Source: Acanthamoeba lenticulata
Lineage: Eukaryota > Discosea > Longamoebia > Acanthamoebidae
NCBI GenBank assembly: GCA_002179805.1
Contig: NAVB01002140.1
Coordinates: 1 to 10,606 of the forward strand
DNA length: 10,606 nt
Direction of reading: 5' to 3'
Of this stretch, positions 1 through 6,871 are shown in pieces. The translations under genes were made by a program, and so were the position numbers. How positions within the stretch are numbered: position 1 is the first letter of the stretch; each line of letters begins with the position of its first letter. The notes beneath the pieces were generated by a model. That model saw only the letters and a program-made list of their open reading frames with translations, was not told where the DNA came from and did not search any database.

Positions 1-67
1 AATGTAGAAAATAATTGTTATGTTTAAAAAAAGTTGAAAATGCAGGTGAAGTTGAGGGGGGACGTAC

Positions 68-315
68 CGCTCCTCACTTGAAGGACCTTGCCATCTGTTG
101 TGCGGTGAGAGGCCACGACTTGACTTTCTACGCCCACGAGGTTGCCGCTGCGTGGGTTCTGCGAGGACGAGGACCAGAGCGGCTCAGCGTCCCCACCACC
201 CCCTCCCCCTTGCTGCATCGACAGTGAAATGGCCAGCGCCAGCTGCATGTCTTCGTCCATCTTTTTGTTTTGTTGTACTTCTTGTTGCGCCAAGACGGCC
301 TTATTCGCAGAACCG
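68..315 (-). CDS. Exon of a UIM-containing protein (partial, 3' end outside window)
   Basis: Internal exon read on the minus strand. It follows a good acceptor (ATTTTGCAG, ending at 316) and ends at 68 before a GTACGT donor, so the gene continues through an intron off the left edge. The peptide contains KMDEDMQLALAISLSMQQ, which fits the ubiquitin-interacting motif: an acidic start, then a helix with the conserved Ala and Ser (A-x-x-x-S). After it come a Gly run and a Ser/Asn-rich stretch, then DGKVLQVRSG. UIMs bind mono-ubiquitin or ubiquitin chains in endocytic adaptors, proteasome factors and deubiquitinases; which of these applies cannot be seen here. A possible first exon is 404-423 (MCQQTG plus two bases), joined by an 88-nt intron with a weak GTTGGT donor in the right phase; this part is speculative. 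Otherwise translation could start at the Met at about 251. The gene would be divergent from DCP1. Confidence 0.55.
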
Positions 316-459
316 CTGCAAAATGCATGAAATATTTTAGCTAAAATCGGACAAATTAAGAAAAATCGTTAAGAAATTGAAAAGAAAATGCTCAACCACC
401 AACGGTCCAGTTTGCTGGCACATCACACTTGTACGCTAGACACAGCAATTTCAGATTAG

Positions 460-2003
460 ATGGCTTTGAATCTCTCAGTGCTACAACGATTGGACGGAAA
501 GATCAACCAGATCTTGGCCACAGCGGGGCATGTTGCCCTCTATAAGTTCCTCCCCGCTACACAAGCCTGGGCACGTGCAGCTGTTATGAGGCCACTCTTG
601 TGGCTGCGTCTCATGCTCTTCTCGTGACACAGGAGAGGAAAGAAGTCGAGGGTTCCCTGTTCGTCGTCGAGCGAACGGAGGAGCCCCAGCACACGATCGT
701 CGTGCTCAACCGGATTAGCATTGAAAACTTTTGCGAGCCCATCGTCCACGGCCTTCAGGTGCCTATCTCGCTTCTCCCATATGATCGTCACGCGCATTGC
801 ACTTAACATTTGGATCTGTCTTTTGTTGATCGACAACCAAGATGCGGGTGAGCGAGCCCTACCTGCTTCTGCGCAACTACAAGAACGAGACCACCGGCGT
901 GTGGTTCTACTCCAAAGACGAGCAGCACAAGATCTCCCAGACCGTGCGCGCCCTCCTCGACGCCAAGGCCACCGCCGCCGGCGCCTCTACCTCACCGTCA
1001 TCGTCTTCTTCGTCATCGTCACCATCACCGTCGTCGGGCACCGCGTCGACGTCGTCGGCCGCCAGCAAGAAGCCGGCGGCGGCCGCGCCCAAGGGCGAGA
1101 AGGCCGCCAGTGCTGGCGGCGCTGGCGACGTCCAGCGTGGCCAGGCCGCGCCGCCGGGCCTCGGCGGGCAGACCCCCACCACCCCGGCCGCCGCGTCGGC
1201 CCCACCAACTTCCTCTGCCGCCACTGCCGCCTCGTCGACGCCAACAACAACGTCAACGCCGCCGCCGGCGGCAGCGGCCATCTCCTACGCGCAGGCCGCG
1301 GGCGCGACGATGACGACGCCTGCGAGTCACCACCAGGCCGCCGCCGCCGCCGCGGCGCCCCCCAGCAAGGACCACGTCGCGCCCGCGCCCGCGCCCGAAG
1401 TCCACCACGGCAGCAACGCGGCGGGCGCGGCGCTTCTGAACCTCTTGCAGCAGGCGCAGGCGCCAGCAGATTCCCCCACAGGTCCAGCGCAGGTCTCGCA
1501 CCAGCACCACCCGGCGGTCCACCCTGGCTACCCGCCGCACGGGCCAGCAGCAGCGCCGCCGCCGTCAAAGCAGCCGCAGCAACAGCAGCAGCCGCCGCAC
1601 CAGCCAGCGCCGCACATGTTGGCCCCGCCACCGCACTTTGGGGCGCCGCCGCACCAGCACGGATCGCTGCTGCCGCACCACCCGGTGGCCCTCCGGCACC
1701 AACAGCCGTCGCCGCCGCACCAGCAGCAGCCGCCGCCGGTGATGATGGGCCTGCAGCCGCCACAGCAGCAGCTGGCGCACCGCCAGGCGCCCAGCCGGAA
1801 CCTTTCGGGCAAGCAGCACCTGCGCGCTGTTCTCTTGTCCCTGGTCAACGTGCGTCGTCTTCTTCTTCTTTTTTGGCTTAAGCCCCTTTGTTGGATGTCG
1901 TCCTCACGTGCGTGTGACGTGGTGGATGGACGGACAGGACGACGCGTTCATCGATCAAGTGTACGAGCACTACATGACGCAGCTGGCCAGTCAGCGCTCC
2001 TAA
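460..2003 (+). CDS. DCP1: mRNA-decapping enzyme subunit DCP1
   Basis: Four exons, all joined in phase 0: 460-570, 633-758, 842-1849 and 1938-2003; 436 aa. DCP1 is the EVH1-fold activator of the DCP2 decapping hydrolase in cytoplasmic 5'-3' mRNA decay (P-bodies). The family pattern is clear: GHVALYKF with W37 (residues 23-37), VEGSLFVVER (42-51), IVVLNRISIENFCEPI (59-74), EPYLLLRN (84-91) and GVWFYSKDEQHKI (98-110); these line up with human DCP1A (IEGTLFVY, EPFLLYRN, IWFY). Residues of about 125-400 are a low-complexity Ala/Pro/Gln/His/Ser linker. The C-terminus, HLRAVLLSLVN joined to DDAFIDQVYEHYMTQL, matches the conserved DCP1 trimerisation helix and is recovered only by removing intron 3; without splicing the exon 3 frame runs on to 2041. 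Intron 1 appears to be GC-AG (571-632). Introns 2 (759-841) and 3 (1850-1937) are GT-AG. The start is the first Met in frame ahead of the EVH1 fold. Confidence 0.9.
571..632 (+). other. DCP1 intron 1, non-canonical GC-AG
   Basis: This 62-nt intron starts GCACGT and ends GACACAG. Using it joins W37 to ERKEVEGSLF, the same four-residue spacing between Trp and the I/V-E-G motif as in human DCP1A (W-EKTD-IEG). The nearest GT donor (575) needs a different acceptor (642) to hold frame and would shorten this spacing by two residues. GC-AG introns are a known minor class; the hexamer differs from the common local donor GTACGT by one base. Confidence 0.65.
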
Positions 2004-2195
2004 CGCAACATCATGTTGTAGTTGCTGCTGTTGGCTGGTGATGGTGGGTTGCAGTACATAAAACAAAGAATTCACCTTCACGAACACTTTTGTTTTATGT
2101 TTTATGTTAATTTTTTTATTTTATTTTATTTTTTAAACAAATAACCACAGAAAACGATGACGTAGAGCAGCGGCTCACAAGCGGCATGCAGCTCA
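2004..2195. other. Convergent intergenic region, DCP1 / EF-hand gene
   Basis: This holds the 3' ends of two convergent genes and no gene of its own. A T-rich tract at about 2110-2136 reads on the minus strand as several overlapping AATAAA hexamers, 60-90 nt past the EF-hand stop codon, so it is a plausible polyadenylation signal for that gene. No clear AATAAA is seen for DCP1 on the plus strand; a CATAAA occurs at about 2057. Confidence 0.4.
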
Positions 2196-3124
2196 TCAGG
2201 GCGCACAGGGCGGGAGGACCTTCTCCCGCGGGGCACGCGCGTACGAGATCCACTCGACGTACTCGTTGAAGGAGACCGTGCCTGTACGCATTCGCATGAA
2301 GATGGTCAGCCAAAGAGAAGGAGGAAAGATGGAAAAGAGGAAAAAAGAGACCGCTGCCGTCAGTGTCGAGCTCCTCGAAGCACGAGTCGAGGTCGTGAGT
2401 GGTCATGTTGTTCTTGACCAGGTCGGCGTGCAGCGACGCGAACTCGTCCCGGTCCAGCTGGCCGCTCCTGTCCTTGTCAAAGTACTGGAAGTAGGCGACA
2501 GCGGCCTGGAGGCGCGCGAGCTCGGCCGGGTTCTTTTGGAGGTTCTCGAACCGTCGATCGTTCCTCCAGAACTGCCGCACGTAGCAGAAGATGAGAACAG
2601 GTTCATGAAGAGGCGACAAGGGCGCTTCAAGACATTACCTGATAGAATTCGTCGTACGAGACTTTACCATCGCCCGTCCTGTCGTTTGAGATGTTGACGT
2701 GAGTCGAGTAGAATAAATGTAAATTTAATCAAAAATAATTGCAAATAAAACAAAATAAAATAAATAGATGGATTGAAGAAAACGAACGAAAGCGAACGGA
2801 AGGGAACGTACAGGTCGATGGTGCGGAAGGCAAGCTCGGCCTCAGCATCGGTGAGAAAGTGGCCAAGATCATAGCACATGGCCTTAAACTCGCCCAGGTC
2901 GATGAAGCCGCTCTCGTCCTTGTCGTACTTCTCGAACACGCGGCGCGACAGAGCCGGCGGGCCTGTGGAGGTAAACAGTCCCGTGAGACGACTTTGTAGG
3001 CGAGAATCGAAACAAAAGAAAAGATGAACAAATACGACGCGGAGGGAAGGGAGCCGCCACCTTCTTCCTCCTCGACCTTCTTGAGGTGCTCGGCGATGGC
3101 CTTCTGAGCTGCGATCTTGGACAT
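2196..3124 (-). CDS. Four-EF-hand calcium-binding protein
   Basis: Five exons on the minus strand: 3124-3061, 2962-2812, 2678-2639, 2571-2352 and 2281-2196; 186 aa. Four complete canonical EF-hand loops appear once introns are removed: DKDESGFIDLGE (35-46), DLTGDGKVSYDE (71-82), DKDRSGQLDRDE (117-128) and DTDGSGTVSFNE (154-165). Each has acidic or oxygen-bearing residues at 1, 3, 5 and 9, Gly at 6 and Glu at 12, so all four should bind calcium. The N-terminus is a short charged helix (MSKIAAQKAIAEHLKK) and there is no signal peptide or membrane segment, so it is likely a cytosolic calcium sensor or buffer of the calmodulin/calbindin superfamily. The linker between the pairs (FWRNDRRFENLQKN) is longer and more basic than in calmodulin. 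The specific partner cannot be told. Introns are 98, 133, 67 and 70 nt; the second and fourth fall inside the codons of EF loops 2 and 4, which supports the splice model because the loops are only completed by joining. Confidence 0.87.
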
Positions 3125-3292
3125 CTTGGCAGGTGGTGCGTAAAGACAAGCAGAACCTTACCGAGCCGAACGGCAACAAAGCTTGTAGCGCTTCACCAAA
3201 AGCGTCGTTAGGTCTTCATTTGTTTTCAATTTATTAATTGCTGTAGACTTGGCGATGGCCAATCGTGTCCCTGGTCAAGCCCACGGTACCCG
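3125..3292. promoter_or_regulatory. Short intergenic region: COG8 3' end and EF-hand gene promoter
   Basis: These 168 bp separate the COG8 stop from the EF-hand start, both on the minus strand. A minus-strand AATAAA lies at 3235-3230, 58 nt beyond the COG8 stop, and could serve as its polyadenylation signal. The remaining roughly 100 bp must contain the EF-hand promoter; no TATA-like box stands out. No gene is supported here. Confidence 0.35.
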
Positions 3293-6198
3293 CTACACGT
3301 TGCCAGGCTGAGCGACTTGTTGTTGTTGGCTTGACTCCCCTCCTCCTTCTTCTTCCTGTTGCTCTCCTCCTCCTCCTTCAGGAAGCTGCTCGTCGCCGTT
3401 CTCCGGCGTCTCGCCGTTCGCGGTCGGCGTTGTCAACGGGCTCAGCTGCTCCTTGTCGTTGTTCACGTCGTCCTCCTCCTCCTCCTCGTCGTCCATCAAG
3501 ATGTCGAGCAGTTTCTGTTTCGGCAACACAGAAATGTGGACATGCCACGTCAGCACAGCTCAGCACGCAACTTGCGGCCTTCTCGCGACGAACGCGACGG
3601 GACGTACGGGCGCGGCGCTGGCCACTGGCGTGGAGGACGATAACGAAGAGGACGACGCTGATGCTGACAACGAAGAAGAAGTGGAAGAAGAGGCGGCAGG
3701 CGGCGGGAGATCCTTCTCGTAGATCGGGCGGAGGATGGCCGACGCGCCAGAGAGCAGGTCGTAGACGGCCGACGTCGAAGAGGCCGGGCGCGGGTAGAAG
3801 GCGCCCACGCACCGCGCCACGTAGGGCAGCATCACCTCCGTCGCCGTGCGGCACATCCCGTCAAAGTACTCCCGCTCCTCCTCGCTCAGCACCGTCTGCC
3901 CCACCACCATCACCATGAGCATCTTCTTGTTCGTCATCCCCGTCATCATCCTCAACTAGAACATGAACATGAGCACGGACCTGCTTGTGGAGGTTGCGGA
4001 TGGCGAGGGCCGCGTTGGTGAGCGCGGCGTTGGTCACTTCGTAGACGCCCTCCCGCAGCGAGTACAGCGCGCACGACCTGCCGCGACGATGACCGGCGTT
4101 CATCATCAGCGCCACGATGACGACGAGCAGAACGATGAGGACGAGGCCGTACCGGAGCTCGTTGAAGGCGGCGAGGAGGCCGTTGGTCAGGACCGCCAGC
4201 GGCGGGTAGTCCAGCAGCACCACCGGCGGCGCCAGCTTGGCGCTGGCCTCTGCACGCTTTGGGTTAATGGAAACCGAGGACGACATGAAGACGACGATGA
4301 TGATGATGATGATGAAGAGGAAGGAGCGGACCGCTGTCGAGGCCCGTGAGCATGGCGGCGGCGGCGAGGGCCTTGGGCGGGGCGACCCACTTCTGGGCCT
4401 TGAGGGCCTGCGTAAAGTGGACGGCGGCCGTCTGCACAAAGGCCGAGAAGAGGTTGTAGATGGCGTGCTCAAAGATCGGGCCCAGCAGTCCTCGAAAGTC
4501 GAGGCCGACGCGGGCCAGCGACGTGGCGTAGTACATGCTCTGCTCGAGGATGTTCCCCACCAGCGCGCCCTCCTTGACCTCGGGCAAGTAGCTATTCACT
4601 CTAAAGAGTCAGCGCCGATGTCGAGCCAAAAAGCGAGAAGAGAAGCGAGAAGAGAAGGCGCGCGTACATGCTGAGGGTGTCGGCGAATTCCGACGTCTTT
4701 TGCGTGAGCCAGCTGTAGAGGATGCCCACCCCGCCGCCGCCGCCGCCCGCCAAAGCAGAGGCGGACGAGGAGGACGAGGACGAGGGCAAAGCCGAAGCCG
4801 ACGGGGTGCCGAGGGTGTCGTCGGGGAAGATGGCCCGGTACTGCGTGATGATGTCAAACACGTGCACGCGGCAGCTGTCGATCAGCTTGTTCAGCTGTCC
4901 ATGTCGCATCGTAGTCACCACGAGAAGAAAAAGAAGAAGACGATGATGGTGAAGGTCAGCCCGGGTCTTGAAGAAGGCGATGGGGATCAAGCTGGTGGCG
5001 ACAATGGTGGTATGTGGTCACGTACGTAGGTGTAGGGGTTGGTGGGCGGGACGGCGTCGATCACGGAATGCAGCCACGCGTCGCGGCTCTTCAAAAAGCT
5101 GCCCAGTTGAAGACCAAGAAGAAGAAGAAGACGGTCAAGATGCACGTATCAAGAAGGAAAGGAGGGAAGGGGATCACGTACGTGATGCGGAGCTGGGTCT
5201 CGTTGTAGAGGTTCATCCGCCGCAGGTGGGAGATCGCCCGCAGGCAGCCCGGCAGCGCCATATTATCTGCTCATTTTTGTTTTAAATATTCCAATTATTT
5301 GAAAACTTTTCTTTTTATAAAAAAAAACAATATTATTATTATTATTCGATTTATTGTAAGGGGAGCGAGGCACGAACCGCGAAGCTTGTGGTGGAGCTGG
5401 TTGATCATCATCTCGCGCGACTTGTCCACGTCGGCGACGATGGACTGGATGAGCGGGATGTCCGGGTGCTTCTTCTTGAGGCCGTGGGCAAAGGCCTCGA
5501 GCTGGAGGGCCTCGTCGTAGAGCTCCGAGCGGACGTAGGTCTCCATGAGCTCGGGGATCTCGAGGACGTCCATGAGCTTGGCGTGGTGGTCGAGCGTGTT
5601 CTGGGTGGCGGTGCGCTGGGCCGTGATGTCCACCGCCGTCTTGCAGAACTGCTCGCAGGCGCGGCTGAGGGCCGGCAGCGCCGTCTCGAGGCCGCCCACG
5701 AGCGTGCGGACCTCGTCCACTTGCTGCTTCATGCCGCGGATGCACTCGGAGGTCTGGATGAAGGCCTTGTAGTTGGTGAAGGCCAGGTCCTGCATCTGCT
5801 TCTTCATCTTCTCGGACTCGTCGTGCAGCCGCTCGGGCTCCTTCATGAGCTGCTGGAAGGTGGCCGAAGAGAGCGAGAACAGGTACGACTCGTACTCGGT
5901 CAACAGCTGCTCGTCGGCCTCGCTGTGGGCGCCGCCAGAGGCCAGCTCCGCGTAGCGCGGCAGGATGAGCGACAGCAGCGACCGTTCGCTCTCCTCTCGC
6001 GCGCGCACTGGTAGACATAAGACAAACATCAAGTATGAGCAACCGACGAGATGGCGCAAGTCCAACTTTCACTTGCCCCGTCAATTGAGGGGCGCTGCTG
6101 AAATCGCCTCTTTTTAATTCCATTCCAATATTGAAATGGAAGAAGAGGCAGAGCCACGTACGATCCTCTGGAGCATCGACGTCAGCGTCCACGTCCAT
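3293..6198 (-). CDS. COG8: Conserved oligomeric Golgi complex subunit 8 (COG8/Dor1)
   Basis: Ten exons on the minus strand: 6198-6162, 6007-5378, 5266-5182, 5098-5026, 4894-4668, 4600-4332, 4249-4153, 4077-3981, 3895-3608 and 3514-3293; 674 aa (human about 612). COG8 belongs to lobe B of the eight-subunit COG tether, which captures retrograde vesicles at the Golgi. Matches to human COG8 run along the protein: FTNYKAFIQTSECI (helical Dor1 region), ILEIPELM-type MDVLEIPELMETYVRSELYDEAL, MALPGCLRAISHLRRMN, FLKSRDAWL, VHVFDIITQYRAIF (285-298, almost identical), LARVGLDFRGLLGPIF, PPVVLLDYPPLA (448-459) and EVMLPYVARCVGAFYP near the C-terminus. All exon phases agree. The last exon adds a 73-residue acidic, then Gly/Glu/Gln-rich tail, and a poly-Ser stretch precedes it. 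The start codon at 6198 gives a 12-residue acidic lead exon (MDVDADVDAPED) and is the least certain part. Confidence 0.92.
4294..4316. repeat. GAT/ATG trinucleotide repeat in a COG8 intron
   Basis: About six to seven tandem GAT units on the plus strand, inside COG8 intron 6 (4250-4331). On the transcribed strand it reads ATC repeats just upstream of the 3' splice site region. It is a simple repeat and not coding; the apparent His run in one frame is a product of it. Confidence 0.7.
5331..5346. repeat. ATT trinucleotide repeat in COG8 intron 2
   Basis: Five ATT units, preceded by an A run at about 5319-5327, within the AT-rich intron 5267-5377. The switch from GC-rich exon to AT-rich sequence marks the intron limits well here. 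Confidence 0.7.
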
Positions 6199-6386
6199 CT
6201 TTGGGGTGACTTTGTGTGGATGATGATTTTGAAAAGTGTTTCCGAAACAGTTTGTTATCTTTTTTATTTATTTATTTTTGGTTGTGCGGCACGCGCTAAA
6301 CACAAATACGTCGACTGCAGTGGCTTGGGGAACCCATCACGCGGACGACACAAACACAAACTTGCCGCCACAGGAGGACAGACAAG
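6199..6386. promoter_or_regulatory. Divergent promoter region, COG8 / WH2-CA protein
   Basis: These 188 bp separate the two start codons of the divergently transcribed COG8 (minus) and the WH2-CA protein (plus). It contains an AT-rich core (about 6254-6282, TTTATTTATTTATTTTTG-like) flanked by GC-richer sequence. Both 5' UTRs and both promoters must fit here, so shared elements are likely. No recognised transcription-factor site was identified. Confidence 0.45.
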
Positions 6387-6840
6387 ATGTCGTCAGACAA
6401 CTTGCGAACGCGACAAGATGAACTGCGGGCCAAGATCCTCCAGTCCTCGAGCCTGCCTCGCCTCAAGGTCCTTTGTTCCTCCCTCCTTCGTTTTCGCTTT
6501 CGTTTTCGCTCTATTTCTTGTGAAGGTGGGAGGAGAGATGGAAACAACAGCGCGCGTCATTGAACAACTCTGTGTTCCCGTGTTGTGCTCATCCCTTATT
6601 CCCGCTACGCGTCAACCTGTGTAGACAAACAATTCCTTGGCTGCGCTGGAGAAGCTAAAGGCCGACCTGGAGGCCAAGCGGCAGCAGGGCAAGGCCGCCG
6701 CCGGAGCTGCCTCTACCTCTTCGCCCTCCTTGTCCGCGCCGTCACCGCTCTCGCCCAGGTCAGCATCAGACTCGGCGCTCTCGATGTCGACCTCGACGAG
6801 CGACAGCAGCGAGCGGGCCAAGGCACGTCCCATGCGGCCG

Positions 6841-6871
<31 letters not shown>

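Noticed and set aside
540..836. 98-codon minus-strand open frame
   Set aside because: It is antisense to DCP1 exons 1-2, whose sense translation matches the EVH1 motifs precisely.
987..1763. Long Ala-rich open frame on the minus strand (and others at 907-1281, 1528-1848)
   Set aside because: Antisense to the GC-rich DCP1 linker; the residues are what GCN-rich DNA gives in any frame, with no domain pattern.
721..1881. 386-codon plus-strand frame overlapping DCP1 in another register
   Set aside because: Arg/Ala/Pro-rich shadow; the family motifs and splice phases are in the other frame.
3255..3311. 18-codon plus-strand ORF (MANRVPGQAHGTRYTLPG)
   Set aside because: Short, overlaps the COG8 stop on the other strand and has no supporting context.
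4086..4152. Apparent transmembrane segment (GLVLIVLLVVIVALMM) in COG8
   Set aside because: It lies in the intron between exons 7 and 8; removing it restores the FNELRSCALYSLREG join, and COG8 is a peripheral protein.
4286..4331. Poly-His/Ser runs opposite the GAT repeat
   Set aside because: Read-through of a repeat inside COG8 intron 6; the frame does not join to the next conserved block.
5388..6014. 208-codon plus-strand Leu/Val-rich frame
   Set aside because: Antisense of COG8 exon 2, where the sense strand encodes the conserved Dor1 helices.
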